From the NCBI GenBank assembly GCA_002347365.1, contig DDWT01000033.1, positions 62,001-126,000 on the forward strand: a stretch of DNA of 64,000 bases, given 5' to 3'. Positions 1-8,025 of the stretch are shown piece after piece. A program made the translations under genes and the position numbers. The stretch is from Actinobacteria bacterium UBA2279. Lineage in GTDB: Bacteria > Actinomycetota > Coriobacteriia > Anaerosomatales > Anaerosomataceae. Within the stretch, counting starts at the first letter, position 1; each line of letters opens with the position of its first letter. The notes beneath the pieces are model-generated. The model was not told the origin of the DNA, did no database searches, and was given only the letters and a program-made list of their open reading frames with translations.

Positions 1-1
1 A

Positions 2-583
2 CCGCGGGTAGACGCGCTGTCATTCGTGATCATGCTGGGCACTCTTGCGGTCAATATCGGTGTGACGACATATGAGCGCAGAGTCGGTCAAAGGCTCCGC
101 AGCGAGATATTGATCGCCGACGCGAGTCACACGGGCAGTGATGTCCTTGTGAGTTTGGGCGTAGTTGCCGGCCTCGTCGCGGTCAAGATGGGCTTTCCTG
201 TGGCCGACCCTATCATCGGGCTTCTTGTCTCCGCCGTGATCGCACTTACTGCTATCAGGGTCTTCCGGTCAGCGAATGTCACACTCTCCGACCAGGCGAG
301 GATGCCGACTCAGGACATATATGCCGCCGTGCTCAAGGTGGATGGGGTACTCGGCTGTCACGACATACGTACGCGGGGATCGGCAAGTGAAGTGTATGTG
401 GACTTGCACATTCAGGTGGAGTCGGGTTCCACTGTCGCCGAGGGGCACGCGGTTGCCGAGGCAGTCGAGAAGGCCGTGTGCGAAGGATTCGACGAGGTGG
501 TCGACGTGATCGCTCACCTCGAGCCCCTTGATGACTACCAGCGGCACAAGACCGAGCAGCAGTCTGCTGAGGGCATTATCTAG
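2..583 (+). CDS. CDF-family divalent cation efflux transporter, C-terminal part
   Basis: The reading frame is open from the left edge, so the N-terminus lies outside the window. The visible 193 residues cover the last membrane helices and the cytoplasmic domain of a cation diffusion facilitator, which exports Zn2+, Fe2+ or Mn2+ in exchange for protons. The helix motif HTGSDVLVS (near residues 40-48 of the visible part) matches the HxxxD half of the intramembrane metal site, followed by a GFPVADPIIGL turn and another helix. The C-terminal 95 residues resemble the ferredoxin-like CDF cytoplasmic domain (VDGVLGCHDIRTR, VDLHIQV). It ends one base before the next likely start and may be co-transcribed with it. 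Substrate cannot be told from the sequence. Confidence 0.88.
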   Translation, partial: PRVDALSFVIMLGTLAVNIGVTTYERRVGQRLRSEILIADASHTGSDVLVSLGVVAGLVAVKMGFPVADPIIGLLVSAVIALTAIRVFRSANVTLSDQARMPTQDIYAAVLKVDGVLGCHDIRTRGSASEVYVDLHIQVESGSTVAEGHAVAEAVEKAVCEGFDEVVDVIAHLEPLDDYQRHKTEQQSAEGII

Positions 584-584
584 C

Positions 585-1583
585 ATGCCTGGATCCCGCC
601 CACGTGCAGCTGTCGGCCCCGCACCGGGGGAGCATCATCCGGCGACCGGATATGTCCTTGCAGCTATCGCTGCAGCATCCTGGGCGACGGGTGGTCTCGC
701 GGCCAAGTGGCTGTTCTCGCCTGTGAACTCCCAGACCTCGGCATGGCCTTTCCCGCCGTTGGGTCTGAGCGTCGATCCGGTGTTGCTTTCTGCGGCACGC
801 GCGATGGTTGCGTTCGCGATGCTGCTGGTCTACTTGCTGCTGCGACGTCGGGCAGCGCTCAGGATCTCACTCCGAGACCTCCCGTTTCTTGGGATCTTCG
901 GGGTGGTGGGTCTGGCGCTCGTGCACTTCACGTACTTCAAGACCATATCGATGACCGGTGTGGCGACGGCGATTCTTCTTGAGTATCTGGCCCCGATCAT
1001 CGTGTTCGTCTTCTCGGTATCGTTCCTCAAAGAGCGTCTCACATGGACGCTGCCCGGTGCGGTTCTCCTGTCCGTATCCGGGTGCGCGCTCATGGTAGGA
1101 GCTTTTGGTGAAGGCGGGGTCACAGTATCTGCCGAAGGTCTTGCGTGGGGGCTCTCCTCGGCGGTCTTCTTCGCGGGATACACGATCATGGGGAAGTACG
1201 CGGCGACTCGATACTCGTCATGGACCGTGCTTACCTACGGGCTCGGGTTCGCCGCATTATTCTGGGTCATCTACCTCAAAGGCCCCGGGGATGTATTCGT
1301 GCTGCTGTCGGACCCGAAGGGACTTGCAGCGGTGTCGTTCATCGCTGTCGTGAGTACTGTCATACCCTTTGGCGCCTTCCTGAAGGCCCTCCAGTACATT
1401 GAGGCGACAAAGGCCTCGGTCACGTCGACTCTCGAGCCGGTGATTGCTGGAATCGCTGCCTGGTGGATACTGGGCGAGGTCCTGACTCCTTTGCAGGTGC
1501 TCGGGGGCGTGCTGGTCTTGGGTGCGATCAGTCTCGCGCAAGCGCCGGTCGGCCGACGGATGGCACTGCCTCCGGCAGGCTGA
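585..1583 (+). CDS. EamA/DMT-superfamily transporter
   Basis: A 332-residue integral membrane protein with about ten hydrophobic helices arranged as two EamA repeats, typical of drug/metabolite transporters that export amino acids, nucleosides or small drugs. The repeat hallmark GVATAILLEYLAPIIVFV in the first half is mirrored by ASVTSTLEPVIAGIAAWWILGE in the second. I place the start at ATG 585, one base after the preceding stop. An in-frame TTG at 528 would add a 19-residue polar extension overlapping the upstream gene and looks less likely; neither start has a strong ribosome-binding site at ideal spacing. Substrate unknown. Confidence 0.85.
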   Translation: MPGSRPRAAVGPAPGEHHPATGYVLAAIAAASWATGGLAAKWLFSPVNSQTSAWPFPPLGLSVDPVLLSAARAMVAFAMLLVYLLLRRRAALRISLRDLPFLGIFGVVGLALVHFTYFKTISMTGVATAILLEYLAPIIVFVFSVSFLKERLTWTLPGAVLLSVSGCALMVGAFGEGGVTVSAEGLAWGLSSAVFFAGYTIMGKYAATRYSSWTVLTYGLGFAALFWVIYLKGPGDVFVLLSDPKGLAAVSFIAVVSTVIPFGAFLKALQYIEATKASVTSTLEPVIAGIAAWWILGEVLTPLQVLGGVLVLGAISLAQAPVGRRMALPPAG

Positions 1584-1596
1584 GCCCTGCGGTCGT

Positions 1597-1625
1597 TTGC
1601 ACCTGACCTCGTCGGAGAATATACA
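1597..1625 (+). promoter_or_regulatory. Candidate sigma-70 promoter for the rpoN operon
   Basis: TTGCAC at 1597-1602 and TATACA at 1620-1625 are separated by exactly 17 bases, in the only sizeable gap (106 bases) before rpoN. Both hexamers are close to consensus. The predicted start would be near 1632, about 58 bases before the rpoN ATG. Confidence 0.5.
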
Positions 1626-1637
1626 TAGTGGTATGTA
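1622..1637 (+). promoter_or_regulatory. Inverted repeat over the rpoN -10/start region
   Basis: TACATA (1622-1627), a four-base GTGG spacer and TATGTA (1632-1637) form a perfect six-base inverted repeat overlapping the -10 box and the predicted transcription start. Its position fits a repressor operator; no regulator can be assigned. Confidence 0.35.
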
Positions 1638-1689
1638 GTTTGCTACGCGGTGGCCTCGCCGCTTACTCTTCGAGCATCCGGAGGACGCT

Positions 1690-3084
1690 ATGGACCTGAT
1701 CCAGCGCCCTGAGCTTCGCCAGAAGATGACCCTGTCGCCCCAGGTCTACCAGGGGCTGGCTATTCTCGCCATGCCCGTGGTCGAGCTCCAGCAGCTTATA
1801 GAGGCCGAGCTCCTGGAGAATCCGCTGCTCGAGGTCGAGGAGTATGAGGACGACACCAGCGAAGCGGAGGATGAGCGTACCGAGGATGCCGAGGAGGAGC
1901 GCGCGTGGGATGAATGGCTCGACCAGTACGAGGATCTTGACGACATAGACCCCGTGGCGCAGAAGGACCCGAACACTGAGGAGATCAACTCGGAGGACTT
2001 CGTTGGTGGGGTCCAGACGTTTGGCGACTATCTTCTGCAGCAGGTGGGCATGCTCGATATTGACGATGACGTCGACCGTGCGGCGAGAGCGATCATCGGA
2101 TCGTTAGATGACGATGGCTTCTTCGTAGGCGATTGCGCGGAGATTGCCGCGATAACGGATGTGAGCGGTCAGACCGCTGAAGCGGCTTTGTGTGTGGTTC
2201 AACAGCTTGACCCTCCGGGGGTCGGCGCGAGGACGGTGCGCGAGGCGCTCCGCATCCAAGCCGCCTACCTGGGTATTGAGAACGAGCTGCTTCTTGCGAT
2301 CATCGACCGGTACCTGGACGACGTGGCCGCCAGTCACTTCCGCAAGGTCGCGCGCGCTGAGCACGTCAGTGAAGAGGATGTGAGAACGACAGTCGAGCAG
2401 CTGCGGCTGCTCAACCCACGTCCGGCAGGATCGTTCTCTCCCGGTCGGTCGCCGGCATACGTGCTGCCCGACGTGACACTTCGGAAGTTCGGGGATGAGT
2501 GGCTGGTCATCTCGAACAACGAGGCGGTCCCCGCGTTGCGCGTCAATCCGCGCTACCGTGCGATGCTTCGATCGACGTCGAATGTTGATGATGAAACGCG
2601 CCGGTACCTGAAGGACAAGGTCCGCTCGGCGGAGTCGTTCATGAAGAACGTTGACCGGCGCCGCGACACGGTCAGTCGCATCACGGAGATCATTCTGGAC
2701 GTACAGCGTGAGTTCTTCGAGGATGGCAGAGGTGATCTGCGACCGCTGCGCCTTGAAGACGTCGCCGTTGAACTGGGAGTCCACCTCTCAACGGTCAGCC
2801 GGGGGGTTACCGGCAAATACATGGCCACGCCCTACGGCCTGTTCGAGCTCAAGCACTTCTTCTCCGGAGGATATCGGAGCTCAAACGGTATGGACGTGGC
2901 TGCAACGACGATCAAGCAGCGGATCAAGGATCTTCTGCATGATGAGGATGCGAATCGACCGCTCTCTGACCAGAAGTTGGCCGAGGCGCTAGCGGCGGAC
3001 GGGGTTGCAGTGGCCCGACGAACGGTCGCAAAGTATCGCGAGGAGATGGGGATCGAGCCCTCCTGGGCCCGGAAGCGCCGATGA
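1690..3084 (+). CDS. rpoN: RNA polymerase sigma-54 factor
   Basis: A 464-residue sigma-54 protein with all family parts. Region I (residues 1-48) is rich in Leu and Gln and contacts activators and -12 DNA. Region II (about 50-105) is strongly acidic. The core-binding domain follows, then a helix-turn-helix (LGVHLSTVSRGV) that contacts the -12 element, and the signature RpoN box ARRTVAKYRE near residues 442-451 that reads the -24 element. Start ATG 1690 has GGAGG upstream (1680-1684). Its last four bases overlap the sensor-kinase start, so rpoN, kinase and activator form one operon. Sigma-54 needs an AAA+ activator, and one is encoded two genes downstream. Sigma-54 is uncommon in actinobacterial lineages. 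Confidence 0.97.
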   Translation: MDLIQRPELRQKMTLSPQVYQGLAILAMPVVELQQLIEAELLENPLLEVEEYEDDTSEAEDERTEDAEEERAWDEWLDQYEDLDDIDPVAQKDPNTEEINSEDFVGGVQTFGDYLLQQVGMLDIDDDVDRAARAIIGSLDDDGFFVGDCAEIAAITDVSGQTAEAALCVVQQLDPPGVGARTVREALRIQAAYLGIENELLLAIIDRYLDDVAASHFRKVARAEHVSEEDVRTTVEQLRLLNPRPAGSFSPGRSPAYVLPDVTLRKFGDEWLVISNNEAVPALRVNPRYRAMLRSTSNVDDETRRYLKDKVRSAESFMKNVDRRRDTVSRITEIILDVQREFFEDGRGDLRPLRLEDVAVELGVHLSTVSRGVTGKYMATPYGLFELKHFFSGGYRSSNGMDVAATTIKQRIKDLLHDEDANRPLSDQKLAEALAADGVAVARRTVAKYREEMGIEPSWARKRR

Positions 3085-4601
3085 CACACAACAAGCGGTC
3101 TGACAAGCACAGCAAGAGCCTCCATGATTCCGATGTGATCGCGCCCCAGAACACGGCTCGTGATGTCACTCTGATCGTTGCGTTGCTTGCCGTGATCACC
3201 GTGCTGCACCTGTTCACGACGACAAGCCCCGACGCGATGAGTATGCACTTGCTGTACCGGCGGCTCTACTACCTTCCCATCATGTACGCCGGATTCGTGT
3301 TCGGGCGTCGTGGCGGCTTCATCACTGCGCTTGCTGCGAGTCTGCTGTTCGCACCACATGCCCAACTGTCGTTGGGAGGACTGTTCGGCTCCAACATCGA
3401 CAACCTGTATGAGATTGTGATGTATATGGCGGTTGGCTTGTTGTTCGGATGGCTTCGCGACTTGGAAGAGGTGAGAACCTCTGATTTGCGGCAGGTCAGT
3501 GGGCAGCTGGAGGACGCCTACCGCAAGCTGGAAGAACGCGCTATCCAGCTCATCAACATACAGGACTACACGCAGTCCATCCTGCGTTCGATCACATCGG
3601 GTGTCATCACCGTAGGGCCTGACGGTTCGGTGGCGACCGCCAACCCTGCAGCTGAACGCATGCTCGGGATACGCGAGGTGGATATGGTTCCCCGGCGAAT
3701 CGGAACGCTGTTCACCGATGACGGGGGTCTCGACCAGGATGTCGACAAAGTCCTTGAGGGACGTCTGCCACGCATGGTCAGGGATGTGCGGATGGTTTCC
3801 CGTGCCGGGCGCACACTCCACGTCCAACTGTCCACATCGCGGATGCGCGACATCGACGGCCGGATACTGGGCGCTGTCGTGACGCTCGAGGATGTGTCCG
3901 AGGTCAAGGCGCTCACAGACCAACTCATCCGAGCAGACCGACTTGCGGCCATGGGTGAACTCACGGCAGGCGTCGCGCATGAGGTTCGCAATCCGCTCGG
4001 CATCATCAGGGCATCGGTGCAGTTGCTGGAGGACTCCAGCTCGGGGCCGGCCAGGGTGCACGAGGCGGCGTCGGTCATCAAGCAGGAGATAGACCGACTC
4101 GACCGGGTCATCAAGGCGCTACTGGACTTCGGCCGGCCTTCGAAGCCGACCCTCATGCCGACGAGCGTCGGTGACGTGCTCTCTGATGTCGTCCTGTTCA
4201 CGAGGCGATTCGCCAGCCAGTCGCGCGTGGAGATAGAGGAGCGCTATGCTGAGAATCTGCCAACGGTCATGGCAGATGCCGACCAACTGAAGCAGGTCTT
4301 CGTGAACCTGATCTCGAACGCCGTTCAGGTCATGGAGGATTCCGGCGGGTTGATCGTCGTGGAGACAGCGACCGACAATGGTTTCGTCTCGGTCAGTGTC
4401 CACGATAACGGGCCTGGCATTGCCCCCGAGGACCAGTCGAAGGTGTTCGATCCGTTCTACTCGACGCGGAGCGAGGGCACCGGTCTGGGACTGACCATGG
4501 TGCACCGGATCGTGGATGAACACAGCGGACACATCGAAGTTGAAAGCGAGTCGGGTGCGGGAACCCGGTTCACGGTCTCCCTGCCCGTAACGCAAGATTA
4601 G
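3081..4601 (+). CDS. Membrane PAS-domain sensor histidine kinase (NtrB/AtoS-like)
   Basis: A 506-residue sensor kinase. About four hydrophobic helices lie between residues 28 and 125 with very short loops, so a large extracytoplasmic sensor is absent. A coiled coil (130-160) leads to a PAS domain (about 165-285), then a dimerisation domain with the phospho-acceptor His300 in HEVRNPLGII, and a HATPase domain with N box NLISNAVQVM, G1 DNGPGIAPED and G2 GTGLGLTMV. ATG 3081 overlaps the rpoN stop. The gene 11 bases downstream encodes the obvious partner, an NtrC-type activator. The signal sensed is unknown; the following copper operon suggests a metal or redox cue, which is inference. Confidence 0.92.
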   Translation: MTHNKRSDKHSKSLHDSDVIAPQNTARDVTLIVALLAVITVLHLFTTTSPDAMSMHLLYRRLYYLPIMYAGFVFGRRGGFITALAASLLFAPHAQLSLGGLFGSNIDNLYEIVMYMAVGLLFGWLRDLEEVRTSDLRQVSGQLEDAYRKLEERAIQLINIQDYTQSILRSITSGVITVGPDGSVATANPAAERMLGIREVDMVPRRIGTLFTDDGGLDQDVDKVLEGRLPRMVRDVRMVSRAGRTLHVQLSTSRMRDIDGRILGAVVTLEDVSEVKALTDQLIRADRLAAMGELTAGVAHEVRNPLGIIRASVQLLEDSSSGPARVHEAASVIKQEIDRLDRVIKALLDFGRPSKPTLMPTSVGDVLSDVVLFTRRFASQSRVEIEERYAENLPTVMADADQLKQVFVNLISNAVQVMEDSGGLIVVETATDNGFVSVSVHDNGPGIAPEDQSKVFDPFYSTRSEGTGLGLTMVHRIVDEHSGHIEVESESGAGTRFTVSLPVTQD

Positions 4602-4612
4602 GAGGCGCGTCG

Positions 4613-5962
4613 GTGGACAAGCGCGTGCTGATAGCGGATGACGAGAAGAACATGCGATGGGTCCTCGGGCAGGCGCTGCAGGCCGAGGGCTACGAGGTCG
4701 TCGAGGCGTCTGACGGCAAGGAGGCCCTCTCGGCGATAGCCGAGCAGACTCCTGACATCATGGTTCTCGACCACAAGATGCCAGCGCCCGATGGCATGGA
4801 GGTGCTGCGGCGCATACGGGCCAAAGGGCAGACCTTCCCGATCATAATGCTCACCGCCCACGGCAACGTGCAGACCGCCGTCGAGGCGATGAAGGCGGGT
4901 GCCAGCGAGTATCTGACCAAGCCCTTCGACCTGGACGAACTCAAACTCAGTATCGAGAAGGCGCTCAAGATCACCGAGCTCGCAGCTGAGGTCTCCCGGC
5001 TGAGAGAGGAGCTTGACAGAGACTACGACGTCGAAGGCATCGTCGCACAGGATCCGACGATGCTTGCGGTTCTCGAGACCGTGCGCAAGGTTGCACCGAC
5101 CGGGGCGACGACGATCATCTACGGTGAGTCCGGAACAGGCAAAGAGCTTGTCGCGCGCGCGCTACATCAGTTGTCGCTTCGAGCTGCGAAGCCCTTCATC
5201 TCCGTGAGCGCCGGCGCGCTGCCGGAGACGCTTCTTGAAAGCGAGCTCTTCGGGTATGAGAAGGGTGCGTTCACCGGTGCGGTGACGGCCAAGCCCGGTC
5301 GCTTTGAGATGGCGAATGGCGGGACGATCTTCCTTGATGAGATCGGAGACGTCACGCCCGGCGTCCAGGTGAAGCTGCTTCGAGTGCTGCAGGAGCGCAC
5401 GTTCGAGCGACTCGGGGGGACGCGATCCATTGAGGTCGACGTTCGTGTCGTAGCCGCGACGAACCAGGATCTGCAGCAGCTTATCGCCGACGGTACGTTC
5501 CGCGAGGATCTGTTCTATCGGCTGAACGTGGTGCCGGTGACCCTTCCGCCGCTACGCAAACGCAGGAGCGATATCCCCCTGCTGGTGGCTCACTTCTTGG
5601 AGAAGTTCAAGGCTGGGGACAAGGCGATCACGCCCGAGGCGATGCAGCTACTGGCGGAGTACCAGTGGCCCGGCAATATCCGTGAGCTGGAGAATACCAT
5701 CGAGCGGATCGCCATCTTGTCCCACGGCGACGCGATTGGCGTCGAGGACCTGCCTGCCGAAGTCCGCGTCGGCGTGCGCACAGCCGATATGGGTGCGCGA
5801 TGCTTCGTTCTGCCTGAGAGCGGGGTAGATCTGGAGGAGGTCGAGTTGGATCTGGTGAAGCAAGCCCTCGACCGTGCAGGCGGGGTTGCCCCGAAGGCGG
5901 CGAAGCTGCTTGGGCTCACAACGAAGACCCTCGAAGCGCGCATGCAGAAGTACGGCCTCTAG
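4613..5962 (+). CDS. NtrC-family sigma-54-dependent response regulator
   Basis: A 449-residue activator with three domains. The receiver (1-120) has the acidic pair at residues 9-10, phospho-acceptor Asp53 and the conserved TKPF lysine. The AAA+ domain (about 145-375) has Walker A GESGTGKE (171-178), the sigma-54 contacting GAFTGA loop (218-223) and Walker B GGTIFLDEIGD. A Fis-type HTH closes the protein (APKAAKLLGLTTKTLEARM). The GTG start at 4613 has TAGGAGG seven bases upstream. With rpoN and the kinase in one operon it should drive nearby -24/-12 promoters; the nearest, at 6021-6036, lies 59 bases past its stop. Confidence 0.96.
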   Translation: MDKRVLIADDEKNMRWVLGQALQAEGYEVVEASDGKEALSAIAEQTPDIMVLDHKMPAPDGMEVLRRIRAKGQTFPIIMLTAHGNVQTAVEAMKAGASEYLTKPFDLDELKLSIEKALKITELAAEVSRLREELDRDYDVEGIVAQDPTMLAVLETVRKVAPTGATTIIYGESGTGKELVARALHQLSLRAAKPFISVSAGALPETLLESELFGYEKGAFTGAVTAKPGRFEMANGGTIFLDEIGDVTPGVQVKLLRVLQERTFERLGGTRSIEVDVRVVAATNQDLQQLIADGTFREDLFYRLNVVPVTLPPLRKRRSDIPLLVAHFLEKFKAGDKAITPEAMQLLAEYQWPGNIRELENTIERIAILSHGDAIGVEDLPAEVRVGVRTADMGARCFVLPESGVDLEEVELDLVKQALDRAGGVAPKAAKLLGLTTKTLEARMQKYGL

Positions 5963-5995
5963 GTAGTTCCGTACTCCCTTGTTCCTGCTTGTCGT

Positions 5996-6019
5996 GACAT
6001 CTGCATGCCTGCAGATGTC
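5996..6019 (+). promoter_or_regulatory. Ten-base-arm palindrome next to the sigma-54 promoter
   Basis: GACATCTGCA (5996-6005) and TGCAGATGTC (6010-6019) are perfect inverted arms around TGCC. The repeat ends one base before the -24 element. No T-run follows, so it does not look like a terminator for the activator gene. It could be an activator or repressor binding site centred about 39 bases upstream of the predicted start. Sigma-54 activator sites usually lie farther upstream, so a repressor or accessory role is also possible. Confidence 0.6.
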
Positions 6020-6020
6020 T

Positions 6021-6036
6021 TGGCATAACCCTTGCA
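6021..6036 (+). promoter_or_regulatory. Sigma-54 (-24/-12) promoter of the copper operon
   Basis: TGGCATAACCCTTGCA matches the consensus TGGCACGnnnnTTGCW at 10 of its 12 specified positions. GG (6022-6023) and GC (6034-6035) have the exact required spacing. Transcription would start near 6046, about 32 bases before the first gene, which has a purine-rich ribosome-binding site. Its location right after rpoN, kinase and NtrC-type activator makes functional use likely. Confidence 0.8.
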
Positions 6037-6077
6037 CTTATCCCGTGTCGGCAATCAGTGACTTGCAGGGAGACGGG

Positions 6078-6431
6078 ATGGCCAAGATGCGTGCGAGGAG
6101 TGTGCTGCTCACAACTGTGGGAGTGCTCGCCGCCGCCGGCGCCCTGTTCGGCCTTCTGTTATTGGTGAACGCCGATTCTGGCTTCTCCGGGTGTACCGGA
6201 ACGGCACGCTTCGGCTGGATGGCACCGTTACTCGCCGCGTCGATCATCGGTGGTCTGGCCTGGATACTTCTCGGTCAGGAACCGCGTACAGATGATCGAA
6301 GTGTGTTGGAGACCGCTTCGTGTCCGTCTTGCGGTCGAGACGTCCTTGGCAAGTGGCGGTTGTGTCCCTACTGCGGAAGCATGTTGTACCCGGAGCCGAC
6401 GTCAGAGATAGACCCTCCTGAGGCTGACTGA
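6078..6431 (+). CDS. Two-helix membrane protein with C-terminal zinc ribbon
   Basis: A 117-residue protein of unknown function. Two hydrophobic helices (about residues 10-31 and 48-67) are joined by a short loop containing one Cys, followed by a cytoplasmic zinc ribbon with two CxxC pairs (CPSCGRD and CPYCGSM) about a dozen residues apart. I chose ATG 6078, preceded by GCAGGGAGACGGG; an upstream in-frame TTG at 5979 would run through the palindrome and promoter. It is the first gene after the sigma-54 promoter and sits 26 bases before a copper-related transporter, so a role in metal handling or regulation is a guess from position. Confidence 0.75.
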   Translation: MAKMRARSVLLTTVGVLAAAGALFGLLLLVNADSGFSGCTGTARFGWMAPLLAASIIGGLAWILLGQEPRTDDRSVLETASCPSCGRDVLGKWRLCPYCGSMLYPEPTSEIDPPEAD

Positions 6432-6457
6432 CAGGCGCGACGGAAGAAGGGCGCGAC

Positions 6458-7723
6458 ATGAGCTTCTGGTCCTACCTCGCTCTGGGGCTTGCGACAAGCG
6501 TGCACTGTGTGGCGATGTGCGGCGGTCTCGTCCTGACGTATGCCGTGAAGGGTGACTCTGGCCGGACATTGCCGGAGCGGGTCAAACCCCATCTTGCTTA
6601 CCAATCCGCGAAGATACTGAGCTACATGGTGGTCGCTCTGGCGCTTGGCACCCTGGCGTCCCTTGCCGGTTCTACCCTCGACATCACCGGCATACGCAAT
6701 TGGATCATGGTTCTTGCAGGCGCCTACATGGTCATTCTCGGTCTTGCGATGACGGGCGCATTTCCTCCGTTGCAGTGGTTGACGCCGCGCCCGCCGCGCT
6801 TCTTGGTGAGAGCTCTGACACGTAACCGTCGAAAGGCGATGGCGGAGATCTCACAAGGGGAGGCAGGTACCGGAACGCCGATAGTGTTCGGCTTGCTCAC
6901 CGGCCTGATGCCGTGCGCTCCGCTGATGGCTGCACAGGCCGGCGCCCTGAGCGCGCCGTCGCCGCTTGGCGGCGCCGCACTGATGCTGGCATTCGGTCTC
7001 GGAACGGCCCCGTTGATGCTCGTCTTCGGACTGGCCACCTCCGCCCTGAGCAGCGCATTCAAACGCAGGATGTTGGTGGTTGCCGCTGTGGTGGTCGTTC
7101 TATTCGGCGTGATCATACTCAACCGGGGTGCGATGTTGGTGGGGTCGCCGGTGACGTTCGACTCTGTCGCGGCTGCCGTGACAGGAACATCGACGGACAC
7201 GGAGGGCGGATACACCGTAGGTGCCGACGGTGTGGTGGAAGTGTCTCTGATGATACGCAACACGCGGTTCGAGCCGGAAGTGGTACGCATACCGGCAGAC
7301 TCACGTGTTCGTCTGTTGGTCGACCGCCAGGAAGACAACAGTTGTTCGGATCAGGTGGCGCTGCCGCAGTTGGGTGTCCTCCAGAATGTGGCAGCATTCG
7401 CCGTGACCGCTGTGGATCTTCCTGCCACCGCCGCGGGTACGTATACACTCACGTGCGGCATGGGCATGATGTCGGGGCAACTCGTCGTAGGGGCTGTTTC
7501 TCCGGACAGGACCCCCCTGGTCATGTTCCTTGTTGGAGTCGTTGTCATAGGGCTTCTGCTGTTCGTCATGCGTCGCCGAACCGTCGGCCTTGCGCGTGAA
7601 GCTACCGGATCGAACGTGGCCCTAAAGTCAATGGGCCTGTCGACGATGGAGGCAGTGTTGATAGCGGTGGCGGTCGTGCTGGCAGCGGTCGCAGGTCTGA
7701 TAGCAGGCGGAGTCCTGCAATAG
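6458..7723 (+). CDS. TauE/UreH-type membrane protein fused to a cupredoxin domain
   Basis: A 421-residue fusion. Residues 1-230 form a six-to-seven helix sulfite exporter/UreH-type bundle with the hallmark HCVAMCGG (His16, Cys17, Cys21) in the first helix and a second Cys motif TGLMPCAPLM, the type found in copper and thiol transfer membrane proteins. Residues about 255-345 form an extracytoplasmic cupredoxin-like domain (beta-rich, with Cys in DNSCSDQV and TCGMGMMSG). Two more hydrophobic helices end the protein. SD GGAAGAAGG precedes ATG 6458. It lies between the zinc-ribbon gene and copZ. Likely role: movement or loading of copper across the membrane. The exact ligand set of the cupredoxin is not canonical. 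Confidence 0.8.
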   Translation: MSFWSYLALGLATSVHCVAMCGGLVLTYAVKGDSGRTLPERVKPHLAYQSAKILSYMVVALALGTLASLAGSTLDITGIRNWIMVLAGAYMVILGLAMTGAFPPLQWLTPRPPRFLVRALTRNRRKAMAEISQGEAGTGTPIVFGLLTGLMPCAPLMAAQAGALSAPSPLGGAALMLAFGLGTAPLMLVFGLATSALSSAFKRRMLVVAAVVVVLFGVIILNRGAMLVGSPVTFDSVAAAVTGTSTDTEGGYTVGADGVVEVSLMIRNTRFEPEVVRIPADSRVRLLVDRQEDNSCSDQVALPQLGVLQNVAAFAVTAVDLPATAAGTYTLTCGMGMMSGQLVVGAVSPDRTPLVMFLVGVVVIGLLLFVMRRRTVGLAREATGSNVALKSMGLSTMEAVLIAVAVVLAAVAGLIAGGVLQ

Positions 7724-7770
7724 CGCGGCCAGGAGACGCCTAGCCGCCATGACAGAAGGAGTTGCTACGA

Positions 7771-7998
7771 ATGGCCGAGAACGTCACAAGTCGTTTTGAG
7801 ACCACCGGGATGCACTGCCCGTCATGTTCGATGTTGATCAAGATGAGCCTCGCGGATCTAGACGGCGTGGTGGCGGCAGAGGTGGATCACCGCACGGGTA
7901 TGACGGAAGTGATCTACGATCCGACCAAGTTGGACGACGACCAGATAGTCGCCGAGGTCATCAAAGCAGGCTACGGCGCGAAGCCCGTGTCCGAGTAG
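7771..7998 (+). CDS. copZ: CopZ-like HMA copper chaperone
   Basis: A 75-residue protein with one heavy-metal-associated domain: GMHCPSCSMLI supplies the CxxC metal site, followed by the beta-alpha-beta pattern ending in IVAEVIKAGYGA. Such chaperones bind Cu(I) in the cytoplasm and pass it to P1B ATPases, one of which is encoded two genes on. I chose ATG 7771, nine bases after AGAAGGAG; an upstream in-frame TTG at 7762 would overlap that ribosome-binding site. Part of the sigma-54-led copper operon. Confidence 0.88.
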   Translation: MAENVTSRFETTGMHCPSCSMLIKMSLADLDGVVAAEVDHRTGMTEVIYDPTKLDDDQIVAEVIKAGYGAKPVSE

Positions 7999-8025
7999 AG
8001 AAACTCACCGAAGGGATCACCTGCA

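Noticed and set aside
2832..4061. A 409-codon minus-strand frame opposite rpoN and the sensor kinase
   Set aside because: Spans two well-supported genes in antisense and has no homology pattern.
5979..6077. TTG start for the zinc-ribbon protein
   Set aside because: It would lie upstream of the sigma-54 promoter and its palindrome; ATG 6078 has a ribosome-binding site.
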